A stretch of DNA of 59,277 nucleotides from Alphaproteobacteria bacterium (lineage in GTDB: Bacteria > Pseudomonadota > Alphaproteobacteria > SP197): assembly GCA_016869675.1 (NCBI GenBank), contig VGDP01000019.1, positions 1 to 59,277 on the forward strand. The letters run 5' to 3'. The notes under the pieces are model-generated. The model was not told where the DNA came from. It searched no databases and worked only from the letters and a program-made list of their open reading frames with translations. Position 1 is the stretch's first letter; each line of letters opens with the position of its first letter. Made by a program: the position numbers and the translations under genes. Shown here in pieces: positions 23,660 to 33,649 of this stretch.

Positions 23660-24655
23660 ATGGAGGAAGTCGCCTCGTTGGCCGCGGCGTTCGCGCCGCG
23701 GCCCGCCGCCCCGCTGCTGTTGCTGCTGGCGCTGGCGCTCGACTGGCTGACGGGCGAGCCGCTCGGGCGCGTCCACCCGGTGGCGTTGGCCGGGCGGCTG
23801 ATCGCGGCGCTGGAGTGCCGGTTGAACCGACCCGAGCGTGGCGAACGCACGCGGCGCGCGCGCGGCGTGCTGCTGGTGCTGGTCGTGACCGGGCTCGCCG
23901 CCGGCGTGGGCGGGGCGATGGCTTGGTTCGCCCGCGCGCTGGCCTGGGGCTGGCTGGTCGAGCTGGCCTTCGTCGCGACACTGCTGGCCCAGCGCAGCAT
24001 GTTCGATCACGCGCGCCGGGTCGGGCGCGCACTGGAGCGCGACGGCCTGGACGCCGCCCGGCGCGCGGTCGGCGCCATCGTTGGCCGCGACACCCAGGGG
24101 CTCGACGGCCACGGCGTCGCCCGCGCGGCGATCGAATCGACGGCCGAGAACTTCGCCGACGGCGTCGTCGCCCCGGCCTTCTGGTACCTGCTGCTGGGGC
24201 CGGCCGGCATCGCCGCGTACAAGGCGATCAACACACTGGACAGCATGGTCGGGTACCGCGACGCGCGCTTCCGCGCCTTCGGCTGGTGCGCGGCACGCCT
24301 GGACGACGTTGCCAACTGGCTGCCGGCGCGGCTGGCGGCGCTGCTGCTGATCCTGGGCGCGGCCTTCACACCCACCGCCGCGCCGTGGCGCGCCCTGGTC
24401 ACGGTGCTGCGCGATTCCGCCAGGCACGCCTCGCCTAACGCCGGCTGGCCCGAGGCCGCCATGGCCGGCGCGCTGGGCCTGGCGCTGAACGGTCCGCGCG
24501 CCTATGGCGGCGCCGCCGGCGACCAGCCGTGGATCGGCCAGGGTCGCGCGCGCGCCACTGCCGCCGACATCCGCCGCGCGCTGTTCCTGTACGCGGTCGC
24601 GTGCGCCCTGGTCGCGGCGCCGGCCGGCGCCATCGCCCTGGCCTGGCCGACCTAG
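23660..24655 (+). CDS. cobD: Adenosylcobinamide-phosphate synthase CobD/CbiB
   Basis: A 331-residue membrane enzyme that attaches the aminopropanol linker to adenosylcobyric acid. Several hydrophobic segments are visible (LLLLLALALDWLTGEP at the start, LVLVVTGLAAGVGGAMAWF, and a last one at the C terminus). Family motifs: HPVALAGRLIAALE, RAAIESTAENFADGVVAPAFWYLL, KAINTLDSMVGYRD, and SPNAGWPEAAMAGALGLAL. Family enzymes work in the inner membrane with the nucleotide-loop enzymes. The gene faces away from cbiX and converges on cobQ with five bases between them. Confidence 0.94.
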   Translation: MEEVASLAAAFAPRPAAPLLLLLALALDWLTGEPLGRVHPVALAGRLIAALECRLNRPERGERTRRARGVLLVLVVTGLAAGVGGAMAWFARALAWGWLVELAFVATLLAQRSMFDHARRVGRALERDGLDAARRAVGAIVGRDTQGLDGHGVARAAIESTAENFADGVVAPAFWYLLLGPAGIAAYKAINTLDSMVGYRDARFRAFGWCAARLDDVANWLPARLAALLLILGAAFTPTAAPWRALVTVLRDSARHASPNAGWPEAAMAGALGLALNGPRAYGGAAGDQPWIGQGRARATAADIRRALFLYAVACALVAAPAGAIALAWPT

Positions 24656-24660
24656 CTTCG

Positions 24661-26166
24661 TCATCGCGCCTCCGCGATGGCGAGCAGCCGGTCGAGATCG
24701 AGAGCGCCGGCCACGGTCGACGCCAGTTCGTCGAGCGCGCGCTCGACCGAGGCCTCGTAGGCGAGCACCGTGCCGGTGCCGGCGCGCAAGCGGGCCAGGA
24801 ACGCGGCACGGTAGCCGTCGGCGGCGAACAGCCCGTGCAGGTAGCAGCCCATGACCCGTCCATCGGCCGAGCGCGCGCCCGTGCCGAGGCCGGAGATCTC
24901 GAGCATCGGCCGGTCGAGCCCGGCGCCGCGCGTCACACCCATGTGCATCTCGTAGCCGGCCACCGCCTGGCCGGTCGCCAGGTCGAAGCCGCGCGTCTCG
25001 ACCAGGCGCTTGGCCGGGCGGATCTCGGTGGTGACGTCGAGCAGGCCGAGGCCCGGCGTGACCCCCGGCGTGCCTTCAAGCCCGGCCGGATCGGCGACCG
25101 CCGCGCCCAGCATCTGGAAGCCCGCGCACAGACCCACGATCGTGCCGCTGCGCCGGTGGTGGGCGCGGATGTCGATGTCCCAGCCCTCAGTGACGAGCAC
25201 CGCCAGATCGGCGCGCGTGGCCTTGGACCCGGGCAGCACGATCAGATCCGCGTCGCCCGGAAGCGGTTGGCCCTGCGGCACAACGATCAGCTCGACGGCG
25301 GGTTCCAGGCTCAGCGGATCGAGATCGTCGAAGTTGGCGATGCGCGGTAGCCGGGGCACGACGACACGAACCGGTCTTGTCGCGCCTCCCCGCTGGTTCG
25401 TGAAGGCGTGGCTGTCGAGCGCGACGCTGTCCTCGGAGGGCAGGCGCGTCGCCGCCTCGGCGTAAGGCACGATGCCCAGGCACGGCAGGCCGGTGCGGGC
25501 CGTGATGGTCTCGACCGCGCCGTCGAACAGCGCCGGATCGCCGCGGAAGCGGTTGATGACGTAGCCCTTGATCAGGGCGCGCTCGGCCGGGTTCATCAGC
25601 TCCCACGTGCCAACCAGGCTGGCGATGACGCCGCCGCGGTCCACGTCGCCTACCAGCACCACGGGCACGCGCGCGGTTTCGGCGAAGCCCATGTTGGCGA
25701 TGTCGTTGTCGCGCAGGTTGACCTCGGCCGGGCTGCCGGCGCCCTCGACCAGCATCAGGTCCGCCTCGGATTCGAGCGCGGCGAAGCTTTCCAGCACGCG
25801 CGGCATCAAACGGGGCTTCCAGTCGCGGTACTCGGCCGCGCGCGCGGCACCCGCCACCTGGCCCTGAACCACCACCTGCGCCGTGCGGTCGGACTGCGGT
25901 TTCAGCAGCACCGGGTTCATGTGCACCGAGGCGGGCACGCCCGCCGCGCGCGCCTGCAACGCCTGGGCGCGGCCGATCTCGCCACCCGCCGCCACGGCCG
26001 CGTTGTTCGACATGTTCTGCGGCTTGAAGGGGCGCACGGCGAGCCCGCGCGCGGCATAGGCGCGCGCGAGCGCCGCGACCAGCAGCGACTTGCCCACGTG
26101 GCTGCCCGTGCCCTGGATCATCAGGGCCGGGCACGCCGCGTCAGGGCGTTTCGATCGGCTTGACAA
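24661..26166 (-). CDS. cobQ: Cobyric acid synthase CobQ
   Basis: A 501-residue amidotransferase that adds four amides to adenosylcobyrinate a,c-diamide. The P-loop domain opens [19 protein letters not shown], with [13 protein letters not shown] and [12 protein letters not shown]. The amidotransferase domain has [13 protein letters not shown] and the nucleophile Cys in [11 protein letters not shown]. The start is a TTG at 26166: GAGGG lies six bases ahead, although this makes the gene overlap the SYLF gene by 26 bases. An ATG at 26121 is the alternative and would lose only 15 residues. It is the last gene of the riboswitch-led operon. Confidence 0.93.
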   Translation of the reverse strand: MSSRSKRPDAACPALMIQGTGSHVGKSLLVAALARAYAARGLAVRPFKPQNMSNNAAVAAGGEIGRAQALQARAAGVPASVHMNPVLLKPQSDRTAQVVVQGQVAGAARAAEYRDWKPRLMPRVLESFAALESEADLMLVEGAGSPAEVNLRDNDIANMGFAETARVPVVLVGDVDRGGVIASLVGTWELMNPAERALIKGYVINRFRGDPALFDGAVETITARTGLPCLGIVPYAEAATRLPSEDSVALDSHAFTNQRGGATRPVRVVVPRLPRIANFDDLDPLSLEPAVELIVVPQGQPLPGDADLIVLPGSKATRADLAVLVTEGWDIDIRAHHRRSGTIVGLCAGFQMLGAAVADPAGLEGTPGVTPGLGLLDVTTEIRPAKRLVETRGFDLATGQAVAGYEMHMGVTRGAGLDRPMLEISGLGTGARSADGRVMGCYLHGLFAADGYRAAFLARLRAGTGTVLAYEASVERALDELASTVAGALDLDRLLAIAEAR

Positions 26167-26827
26167 GCGCGTCCCTCAGGGCGTCGGCGCCGCCGTTGCG
26201 CGCGGCTTCTTCGTAGACGATCTGGCGCGAGGTGTAGCGCGTGCCGTAGTAGCGCTCGATACGGTCCTGGTCCGGCACGATGACCGCGCCCTCGAACGAC
26301 ACGCCCACATAGGCACCCTGGCTGCGGTAGAAGGCGTAGATGTCCGCCTCTAGGTTCGTGGTCGTCGAAGCCTCGGCACCACCGCCCAGGTTGGCGACCG
26401 CGACGCCGGCGTCGGCGCCGAACTTCATCTTGTCGCTCATGGCCAGCTCGAGTCCTTCCTTGGTCATGAACAGGAAGATGACCTCGGAGACGCTGACGCC
26501 AAACTGCAGGCCGATCGAGCCGGCGCCGAAGTTGTAGAATGCCGGGTAGCCCCAGCGCCCAATATCGGCGTCGCGGCGCAGGAGAACGCCAGTGCCGCCT
26601 TCGCCGCCCAGGATGAAGCCGGCCTTGATCAGCTCAGGCACGATCAGCGCGCCGTGGGCGCGCAGGAGAAGCTCGTTGATCTTCTTGTAGTCGGGGTCGA
26701 TGCGCAGGCGATCGACCGTCGCCTTGGCACGGTCGATGAGTACCTGCTCCTCTTCCTGCGCCAGGGCCGGCGTTGCCAGGCCGGCCGCGACCAGCAGGAC
26801 GGCGATGGCGTGCAGTAGTCGTTTCAT
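26141..26827 (-). CDS. SYLF (Ysc84-like) lipid-binding exported protein
   Basis: A 228-residue exported protein. The signal peptide [23 protein letters not shown] is followed by a SYLF domain: [54 protein letters not shown], and [16 protein letters not shown]. In eukaryotes and bacteria this domain binds phospholipids; in bacteria such proteins are periplasmic or outer-membrane associated and of unknown role. Its position is odd: it lies between cobO and cobQ, with 30 bases before it and a 26-base overlap after it, so it must be expressed from the B12-controlled operon. Confidence 0.88.
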   Translation of the reverse strand: MKRLLHAIAVLLVAAGLATPALAQEEEQVLIDRAKATVDRLRIDPDYKKINELLLRAHGALIVPELIKAGFILGGEGGTGVLLRRDADIGRWGYPAFYNFGAGSIGLQFGVSVSEVIFLFMTKEGLELAMSDKMKFGADAGVAVANLGGGAEASTTTNLEADIYAFYRSQGAYVGVSFEGAVIVPDQDRIERYYGTRYTSRQIVYEEAARNGGADALRDALVKPIETP

Positions 26828-26857
26828 CTTAGGTCTCCTTTGCCGTTGAGCCCCCGC

Positions 26858-27487
26858 TCAGAACTCGATGCCCGCCTGCGCCTTCACCCCGGCGCGGAAC
26901 GAGTGCTTGATCATGGTCATCTCGGTCACCAGGTCGGCGGCCTCGATCAGCGCGTCCTTGGCGTTGCGCCCGGTGACCACCACGTGAAGATCGGGCCGAC
27001 GCGCGTTCAGCGTCGCCAGCACCTCGTCCAGCGGCAGATAGTCATAACGCAGGACGATGTTGAGTTCGTCCAGCACGATCATCCGGTAGCCGGGATCAGC
27101 GATCAGCGCCTTGGCCGCGTCCCACGCGGCGCGCGCGGCGGCGATGTCGCGCTGACGGTCCTGGGTCTCCCAGGTGAAGCCCTCGCCCATGGTGCGGATC
27201 GTCACCTGATCGGGGAAGCGTTCGAACACGGCGCGTTCGCCGGTCTGCCACTTGCCCTTGACGAACTGCACGATGCCGACGCGAAAACGGTTGCCCAGCG
27301 CACGCGCGACCAGGCCGAAGGCGGCGGTGGACTTGCCCTTGCCCTTGCCGGTGTGGACGATCAGCAGGCCCTTCTCGATGGTCTTGGTCGCCAGGATCTT
27401 GGCGCGCGCCGCCTTCTTCTTCGCCATCTTCTCAGCGTGGCGGCGGTCCAGATCGGTCTCGGTCGCGGGCGTCTCGGGCGTGGTCAT
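26858..27487 (-). CDS. cobO: Cob(I)yrinate a,c-diamide adenosyltransferase CobO
   Basis: A 209-residue ATP:corrinoid adenosyltransferase of the CobA/BtuR/CobO type, which attaches the 5'-deoxyadenosyl group to cobalt. The P-loop is GLLIVHTGKGKGKSTAAFGL near residue 40, followed by VGIVQFVKGKWQTGE, MGEGFTWETQD, and VLDELNIVLRYDYL. Its Lys-rich N-terminal helix is normal for the family. It starts two bases after the CPBP gene and is followed by the SYLF gene. Confidence 0.95.
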   Translation of the reverse strand: MTTPETPATETDLDRRHAEKMAKKKAARAKILATKTIEKGLLIVHTGKGKGKSTAAFGLVARALGNRFRVGIVQFVKGKWQTGERAVFERFPDQVTIRTMGEGFTWETQDRQRDIAAARAAWDAAKALIADPGYRMIVLDELNIVLRYDYLPLDEVLATLNARRPDLHVVVTGRNAKDALIEAADLVTEMTMIKHSFRAGVKAQAGIEF

Positions 27488-27489
27488 GG

Positions 27490-28230
27490 CTACACCAGGG
27501 CAAGGATCAGGTAGAAGACGACCAGGTCGTAGGCCAGGTGCGCGGCCATGGCGGCCTCAAGGCCGCGCTTCCAGAAGAGCCAGCCAAACAGGATACCGGC
27601 GGCGATGCGGAAGCTGATCTGGACCAGGATCGCGCCGCTGCCGTCCCAACCGTGGGCCAGGCCGAACAGCAGCGCGGCGATGACGATGCCGCCCCACGCG
27701 ATCATAGATTGATTGGGCAGCGCCTCCCACGAATGGACCAGGCGGCGCAGCTGGGCGATGACCCAGGCGAACAGCGCCATGACACCGAAGCGGAAGATCA
27801 GCTCCTCCCCGACGCCGCCGTGCAACGCCAGCGCCAAGCCGCCCCAGGCCGGCATCACCGAGGCCTCGGCTGCGACGCCGGGCGGCGCCTGGGGTCCGGC
27901 GATCATCAGCACCGTGGCGACCGCGCCCAACGCCAGGACGGCGCCGAGGATGGCCGCGCGCGCGAGCCCGCGCGCGTCGGGCCGTTCGCCCCGCAGCCAC
28001 GCCTCGGTCAGCGGCACGCCGAAGCCGAGGCGCGAGCCCATGGCCCAGCCGATCAGCGCGGCGATGGCGTAGACAAACGCGAGCCCGCCCAGTACCTCGG
28101 GCGCGGCGGGCCCCGCCGGCCCCATGCCGGGCAGGCCCGGCAGCAGCCACGCGAACGGGATGGTCACGACCGTCGCCACCAGCCACAGGGCCAGCGCGGC
28201 ACGCCAGGTCATGGTGGGCAGCGGTTCCAT
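27490..28230 (-). CDS. CPBP-family membrane protein (putative intramembrane protease)
   Basis: A 246-residue membrane protein with about seven hydrophobic segments. The CPBP/Abi signature is complete: the Glu pair in GVGEELIFRFGVMAL, a second motif FGLAHGWDG, and a third with His and Asp in AHLAYDLVVFY. Members act as CAAX-type prenyl proteases or have unrelated membrane roles in bacteria. Its gene touches the cobN stop codon as TGATG and ends two bases before cobO, so it is part of the cob operon. I know of no defined B12 role; transport, protection or processing of a membrane partner are all guesses. Confidence 0.88.
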   Translation of the reverse strand: MEPLPTMTWRAALALWLVATVVTIPFAWLLPGLPGMGPAGPAAPEVLGGLAFVYAIAALIGWAMGSRLGFGVPLTEAWLRGERPDARGLARAAILGAVLALGAVATVLMIAGPQAPPGVAAEASVMPAWGGLALALHGGVGEELIFRFGVMALFAWVIAQLRRLVHSWEALPNQSMIAWGGIVIAALLFGLAHGWDGSGAILVQISFRIAAGILFGWLFWKRGLEAAMAAHLAYDLVVFYLILALV

Positions 28231-31200
28231 CACGCGGCCTCCTCGGCGTCCGGGTCGCGCCCGGCCTTGAGCGCCGCGAGCACCCGGTGCGTCGCGTTGG
28301 CGCGCGGCCGCCACAGGCCGCGCGCGATCGCCTCGTCCAGGCGCGCCGCCATCTCGGCCAGCGCCGCCGGGTTGGCGCCGCGCAGGAAGGCCAGCACGTC
28401 GGCATCGCGCAGGTACGCCTCGAATACGGCATCGAAATGACGGTCGTCGACGACCCGTGCGGTGGCGGCGAAGGCGAACAGGTAGTCGACGGTCGCCGCC
28501 AGTTCGGCGGCGCCCTTGTAGCCGTGGCGCAGGACGCCGGCGATCCATTTCGGGTTGACGACGCGAGCGTGCACGACGCGCCCGATCTCGTCCCGGAGCG
28601 TGCGCACCCGGGGCGTCTCGGGCCGGCTGGTGTCGTTGTGGTAGAGCGCGGGCTCGGCGCCCGCCAACGTGGCGACCGCCGCGGCGAGCCCGCCTTCGAA
28701 CTGGTAGTAGTCGTCGCTGTCGAGCAGGTCGTGTTCGCGGTTGTCCTGGTTGTGCAGCACCGCCTCGACCTGGCCGAGCCGGCGTTCCAGATCGCCCTGC
28801 GCCGCCGCGCCCTCGCGCCCGCCGCCGTAGGCGAAGCCGCCCCACGTCAGGTACGCGCGGGCGAAGTCGGCGCGCGTCGTCCACAGGCGCTCGTCGATCA
28901 ACGCCTGAAGACCAGCGCCGTAGGCGCCCGGGCGCGAGCCGAACACGCGGGCGCCGGCGCGGTGCTTGGCGGCGTCCGCGTCAAGCCCGGCGCGCACCAG
29001 ATCGGCGGCCTCGGCGCGCACCCGCGCGGCCAGCGGGTTGTCGGCCTCGGCCTCGTCGAGCTCGGCGATCGCGCGCGACGCCGCGTCGACCAGGTCGATC
29101 AGGTTGGCGAAGGCGTCGCGGAAGAAGCCCGAGACCCGGAGCGTCACGTCGACGCGCGGCCGCCCCAGCAGCGCGACCGGCAGGATCTCGAAGCCGGTGA
29201 CGCGGCCCGTGCGCGGCTCCCACGTGGGCCGCGCGCCCATCAGGGCCAGAGCCTGGGCCACGTCATCGCCGCCGGTGCGCATGTTCGCGGTGCCCCACGC
29301 GCTGAGCGCCGCGCGGCGCAACCACTGGCCGGTATCCTGGAAGTGCCGGGTGACGATCAGCCCCGCCTCGTGCCAGCCCAGCCGCCACGCCGCCGGCGTC
29401 GGCACCGCGCGCGTGTCCACCGAGAAGAAGTTGCGCCCGGTGGGCAGCACCTCGGGCCGGCCGCGCGTCGGCGCGCCCGACGGGCCCGGCGCGACGAAGC
29501 GCCCCGCGAGCCCGGCCTGCAGCGCATCCGTCTCGGCGCCCGCGCACGCGAGCACGGCGGGGCGCGCGCGCTCGGCCAGCCACGCGAGGACCGGCGCCGT
29601 GCGCGTCCAGGCCAGGTCGAGCGGTACTTCGCCCGCGACCAGCCGGTGCGCCATCTCCTCCAGCCGCTCGACCGTGTCGCCCGCGCTGCGCCAGCCCTCG
29701 GCCGGGCCCAGGGCCGCCGGGCGCGGGCCGGTCCACGGCGCGGCCATGGCGGCGTCCAGCGGATCGAACTCGAGCCCCAGATCAGCGGCCAGCGCGCGGG
29801 TCACCGACGCATCGGCGCCCTCGCCCGTGCCGCGCGGCACCCGCGCCAGCGCGACAAGCAGGTCGTCGAGTTGGCGGGCCGCCGGCGCCCGGCCGAACAC
29901 GTGCAGACCGTCGCGGATCTGCATCTCCTTGATCTCGCACAGGTACGCGTCGAGCTTGGCGAGCGCGCGGCCCTCGTCGTCCGCGGCCACGATGCCCACG
30001 TCGCGATCGAGCCCGGCGCCGCGCGCCCGTTCCAGGATGTCGCGCGCCAGCCCCGGCAGGCGCCGCGCGTCGAGCGCGGCGGCGTCGTAGTACTCGTCGA
30101 TCAGCCGTTCCAGCTCGGCCAGCGGCCCGTAGGTGCCGGCGCGCGTCAACGGCGGCGTCAGGTGATCGACGACGACCGCCGCCGTGCGCCGTTTGGCCTG
30201 GCTGCCCTCGCCGGGATCGTTGACGATGAACGGGTAGAGCTGCGGCAACGGCCCCAGCGCGGCTTCGGGGAAGCACGCGTCGGACAGCGCCAGCGCCTTG
30301 CCCGGCAGCCACTCCAGGTTGCCGTGCTTGCCGAAATGGACGACCGCGTGGGCGCCGAAGCCTTGGCGCAGCCAAGCGTAGAACGCCAGGTAGCCATGGG
30401 GCGGCGGCAGCGTTGGATCGTGGTAGGTGGCCGTGGGGTCGATGTTGTAGCCGCGCGCCGGCTGGATCGCGACAACCACGTTGCCGTAACGCACCACGGG
30501 CAGGGCGAAGCGGCCGCACGCCGCGGCTTCGGGCCGGAAGAACGGGTCCGTCTCCGGCGCGCCCCAGCGCGCCATGACCGCCCGGCGCGCCGCCGCCGGC
30601 AACCCGGCAAGGAACGCAGTGTAATCGGCGAGCGACAGGGATTCGCGCTCGATGCCGCCACGACGGGCGTTGGTCGGGCCCGCCAGCAGATCGGCCATCA
30701 TCGCGGCGCCGTCCGCCGGCCGGCCGACAACCCGGTAGCCAACATCCGCCAGGGCGCCCAGCGCGTGGGCGACGCTTTCCGGCGTGTCCAGCCCGACGCC
30801 GTTGGCGACGCGGCCGTCGCGGTTGGGGTAGTTGGCCAGCACGACGGCGACGCGCCGTTCGGATGCCGGCGTGCGCCCGAGCCGCGCCCACGCCGCGGCC
30901 AGATCGGCGACGAAGGCGACGCGGTCGGGCACGGGCTCGTGGGCAACGATCGCGCACTCGGTCAGGGCGTCGACCGCGCGCGCCGCCTTAAATGAGATCG
31001 CGCGGGTCAGCACGCGGCCGTCGAGTTCGGGCAGGGCCACGTTCATGGCGACGTCCTGGGGCGCCAGGCCGCGCGTGCCGGCGCGCCAGGTCTCGGCCGT
31101 GCCACCGGCCAGCACAACCTGCAGGATCGGGCCCGCGACCGCGTCGAAGGGTGGCGTGGGGCGCGTGGCCGTCTCGGCGCCGGTGCCCAGAGCGAAGGCG

Positions 31201-31991
31201 GTCGTGTTAAGCACCAGGTCGGCGCCGGCCTCGGCCAGCGTCGCACCGACGAAGCCACCGGCGATCGGATCCTTCAGGCTCTGGGCGAAGATTGGCAGCG
31301 GGCGCAGGCCGCGCGCCGAAAGCGCAACGACGAGCGCGTCGATGGGCGCCATGTCGCCAGCCTGCGCCAGCGCGCGGTAGAACACGATCGCCGCGACCGG
31401 CCCCCCGGCGCCGGCCAGCGCCCGCCACGCCGCGAGATCGGCGAGCTCGACACCTGGCCAGTAGAGCCCGGCACGCGCCAGCGGCACGGGCTCGGTCGAA
31501 GGCGCGTCATGACCGATCAGCGTCGCGGCGAAGCCCAGGAAGGCACGCGCGTTCGACCGGCCGCCATGGATCAGATAGCGCCACAGCCGTTCGACCGAGG
31601 CCGCGTCGAGCGAGCCCCGTTCGGTCAGCGCCGGATCGGGCTTGTCGTCGCCGGGAAGGAGCGCGACCTGGACACCGGTTCGCGCCAGGGCGGCGATCTG
31701 CTCGACACCGTAGGGCCAGTAGCTGGCGCCGCCGAGCAGGCGGACGATCACCAGCCTGGCCCGCGCCAGCACCTTGTCGAGATAGAGGTCGACCGAGACG
31801 TGGTGGCGCAGTTGCATCAGGTTGGCCAGCCGCACGCTCGCGAAATCAGCGCCCAGCTCGGCCCGCGCGCCCGCGAGCAGCGCGAGCTCGCTGTCGGCCG
31901 CGCTCAGCACCACGATGGCGCCGGCGCTCTGCGCCAAGTCGACCGGCTCGTCGGTGACGACCGTTCCGGGCTGGGTGGCCAGCAGATGCAT
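28230..31991 (-). CDS. cobN: Cobaltochelatase large subunit CobN
   Basis: A 1253-residue relative of magnesium chelatase subunit H, which in the cobalt-late route inserts cobalt into hydrogenobyrinate a,c-diamide together with the AAA+ pair CobS and CobT. Length matches known CobN. Family phrases include RLLGGASYWPYGVEQI near residue 90, ANYPNRDGRVANGVGLDTP, HFGKHGNLEWLPGKALALS, YPFIVNDPGEGSQAKRR, WGTANMRTGGDDVAQAL, and HNQDNREHDLLDSDDYYQFE. No in-frame stop or frameshift is seen across 3.7 kb. The ATG at 31991 follows the cobW stop by two bases; the much longer open frame upstream is a shadow of cobW. CobS/CobT are not in this window. Confidence 0.95.
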   Translation of the reverse strand: MHLLATQPGTVVTDEPVDLAQSAGAIVVLSAADSELALLAGARAELGADFASVRLANLMQLRHHVSVDLYLDKVLARARLVIVRLLGGASYWPYGVEQIAALARTGVQVALLPGDDKPDPALTERGSLDAASVERLWRYLIHGGRSNARAFLGFAATLIGHDAPSTEPVPLARAGLYWPGVELADLAAWRALAGAGGPVAAIVFYRALAQAGDMAPIDALVVALSARGLRPLPIFAQSLKDPIAGGFVGATLAEAGADLVLNTTAFALGTGAETATRPTPPFDAVAGPILQVVLAGGTAETWRAGTRGLAPQDVAMNVALPELDGRVLTRAISFKAARAVDALTECAIVAHEPVPDRVAFVADLAAAWARLGRTPASERRVAVVLANYPNRDGRVANGVGLDTPESVAHALGALADVGYRVVGRPADGAAMMADLLAGPTNARRGGIERESLSLADYTAFLAGLPAAARRAVMARWGAPETDPFFRPEAAACGRFALPVVRYGNVVVAIQPARGYNIDPTATYHDPTLPPPHGYLAFYAWLRQGFGAHAVVHFGKHGNLEWLPGKALALSDACFPEAALGPLPQLYPFIVNDPGEGSQAKRRTAAVVVDHLTPPLTRAGTYGPLAELERLIDEYYDAAALDARRLPGLARDILERARGAGLDRDVGIVAADDEGRALAKLDAYLCEIKEMQIRDGLHVFGRAPAARQLDDLLVALARVPRGTGEGADASVTRALAADLGLEFDPLDAAMAAPWTGPRPAALGPAEGWRSAGDTVERLEEMAHRLVAGEVPLDLAWTRTAPVLAWLAERARPAVLACAGAETDALQAGLAGRFVAPGPSGAPTRGRPEVLPTGRNFFSVDTRAVPTPAAWRLGWHEAGLIVTRHFQDTGQWLRRAALSAWGTANMRTGGDDVAQALALMGARPTWEPRTGRVTGFEILPVALLGRPRVDVTLRVSGFFRDAFANLIDLVDAASRAIAELDEAEADNPLAARVRAEAADLVRAGLDADAAKHRAGARVFGSRPGAYGAGLQALIDERLWTTRADFARAYLTWGGFAYGGGREGAAAQGDLERRLGQVEAVLHNQDNREHDLLDSDDYYQFEGGLAAAVATLAGAEPALYHNDTSRPETPRVRTLRDEIGRVVHARVVNPKWIAGVLRHGYKGAAELAATVDYLFAFAATARVVDDRHFDAVFEAYLRDADVLAFLRGANPAALAEMAARLDEAIARGLWRPRANATHRVLAALKAGRDPDAEEAA

Positions 31992-31993
31992 CG

Positions 31994-33043
31994 CTAGCGG
32001 CCTGCCTGACCCGCGATCGCGCGTTCGATGGCGGCGTGGTCGAGGCCTTTCTGGCCGATGACCACAAGATGCGAGACACGCGGCTCGTTGGCCCGCCACG
32101 GCCGGTCGAAGTGGCCCTGCAACCGCGTGCCGACCGCCTGCACCACGTGGCGCGCGTCGCGGCCCTCCACGGCGACGAAGCCCTTGAGCCGCAGGATCGG
32201 GTGGTCGGCCAGCGCGGCGCCGAGCCGGCAGTGTAGTACGCCGGTGTCGGGCACCGCGCCGAACGTCACGGCGAAGCTCTCGAAATCGTCGTGCTCGTGG
32301 TCGAGCCCGACCGCGTCGTGGCACGAGGGGCGCTCCGTGAGATCGGCCTCGGCGCCCGCCTCGAGCCCCAGCAGCACCGCGGCGTCGATGCGCCCGTGCG
32401 CGGCCGCCACGCGACGCACGGCGCGCGGGTTGGCCGCGTCGATGCGCGCGCCGGCGCGCGCCAGTCCTTCGGCGTCGGTCAGGTCGGTCTTGTTCAGCAC
32501 CACCAGGTCGGCGCACGCGATCTGATCGACGAACACCTCCTCGATGGGGTCGTCGTGGTCGAGCGCCGGATCGGCACGGCGCTGGGCGGCGAGCGCGGCG
32601 GCGTCGGCGACCACGCCGCCGTTTGCCAGGGCGGCCGCGTCGACCACCGCGACCACGCCGTCCACGGTGACGCGCGTCGCGACCTCGGGCCAGGTGAACG
32701 CCTTGACCAGCGGCTTGGGCAGCGCCAGGCCCGAGGTCTCGATCACGATGTGCTCGGGCGGCTCGGGCCGCTCGATCAGCTTCAGCATGGTGGGCAGGAA
32801 CGCGTCCGCCACCGTGCAGCACAGGCAGCCGTTGGCCAGCTCGATGATGTCGTCGTCGGCGCAGTCGGGCAGGCCGCACGCGGCAAGCAGGCCGCCGTCC
32901 ACGCCGACCTCGCCGAACTCGTTGATGACCAGAGCGATGCGCCGGCCGCGCGCGGTTTCCACCAGGTGGCGGATCAGCGTCGTCTTGCCGGCGCCGAGAA
33001 AACCGGTGATGACGGTGGCGGGAATTTTGCCGGGGGCGGTCAT
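31994..33043 (-). CDS. cobW: CobW GTPase metallochaperone
   Basis: A 349-residue G3E-family GTPase thought to deliver cobalt to the B12 chelatase. Walker A is ITGFLGAGKTTLIRHLVE at residues 12-29; the metal-binding CxCC motif lies in ANGCLCCTVADAF; Walker B is ETSGLALP; and the guanine-specificity motif is VLNKTDLTD. A histidine-containing segment (GLDHEHDDFE) and the CobW C-terminal domain with RLKGFVAVEGRDARHVV follow. It overlaps cobP by four bases and precedes cobN by two, the classic cobW-cobN arrangement. Confidence 0.95.
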   Translation of the reverse strand: MTAPGKIPATVITGFLGAGKTTLIRHLVETARGRRIALVINEFGEVGVDGGLLAACGLPDCADDDIIELANGCLCCTVADAFLPTMLKLIERPEPPEHIVIETSGLALPKPLVKAFTWPEVATRVTVDGVVAVVDAAALANGGVVADAAALAAQRRADPALDHDDPIEEVFVDQIACADLVVLNKTDLTDAEGLARAGARIDAANPRAVRRVAAAHGRIDAAVLLGLEAGAEADLTERPSCHDAVGLDHEHDDFESFAVTFGAVPDTGVLHCRLGAALADHPILRLKGFVAVEGRDARHVVQAVGTRLQGHFDRPWRANEPRVSHLVVIGQKGLDHAAIERAIAGQAGR

Positions 33044-33618
33044 GCGGCGGGCTCCGTGATCGGGGTGTCCTTAAGCGTCAGGGCCAGGCCGGCCGCCAAG
33101 AACACGACGCGATCGGCGGCGGCCGCGATCCTCTGGTGCAGATGGCCGGCGGCGTCGCGGAAGCGCCGCGCGAGCGCGTTGTCGGGGACGATGCCGAGCC
33201 CGACTTCGTTGGCGACCAGGACCACCGGACATGCCCCGCGCGCGAGCGCGGCGCCCAGCCGCTCGGTCTCGGCCGCCGCGTCGCGCCCGGCGTGCATGAG
33301 ATTGGCGAGCCAGAGCGTCAGGCAGTCGACCAGCACGGCGCGGTCGGGTGCACGCGCGGCGGCCAGCGCCTCGACCAGATCGAGCGGTTCCTCGAGGGTC
33401 GACCAGCCGGTGCCGCGCCGCGCCTGGTGCGCCGCGATGCGCGCGGCCATCTCAGCGTCGCCGGCGTGACCGGTGGCTAGGTAGATTGCGCGGCCCGCCG
33501 TCATGGCCAGACGTTCGGCGAACGCGCTCTTGCCTGAGCGCGCGCCGCCGAGCACCAGCGTGACGCGCGGCAACGGCCGGGCGGCCCGAGACGGATCGGG
33601 TACGGCGAAGGCGGACAC
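33040..33618 (-). CDS. cobP: Adenosylcobinamide kinase/guanylyltransferase CobP/CobU
   Basis: A 192-residue bifunctional enzyme that phosphorylates adenosylcobinamide and transfers GMP to it. The P-loop is TLVLGGARSGKSAFAERLA near residue 20, with AIYLATGHAGDAEM and the guanylyl-acceptor region IAAHQARRGTGWSTLEEP, then VLVDCLTLWLANLM and VVLVANEVGLGIVP. The start is a GTG at 33618, with the strong purine run GGAGGGAGGA ten bases ahead. It is the first gene after the cobalamin riboswitch and its stop overlaps cobW. Confidence 0.95.
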   Translation of the reverse strand: MSAFAVPDPSRAARPLPRVTLVLGGARSGKSAFAERLAMTAGRAIYLATGHAGDAEMAARIAAHQARRGTGWSTLEEPLDLVEALAAARAPDRAVLVDCLTLWLANLMHAGRDAAAETERLGAALARGACPVVLVANEVGLGIVPDNALARRFRDAAGHLHQRIAAAADRVVFLAAGLALTLKDTPITEPAA

Positions 33619-33649
33619 GGGCGCGGATTCCTCCCTCCGAGGATGGCGT

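Noticed and set aside
28287-30995. A 902-codon open frame on the plus strand across cobN
   Set aside because: Arg/Ala/Gly-rich shadow of cobN typical of very high GC DNA; no family features.
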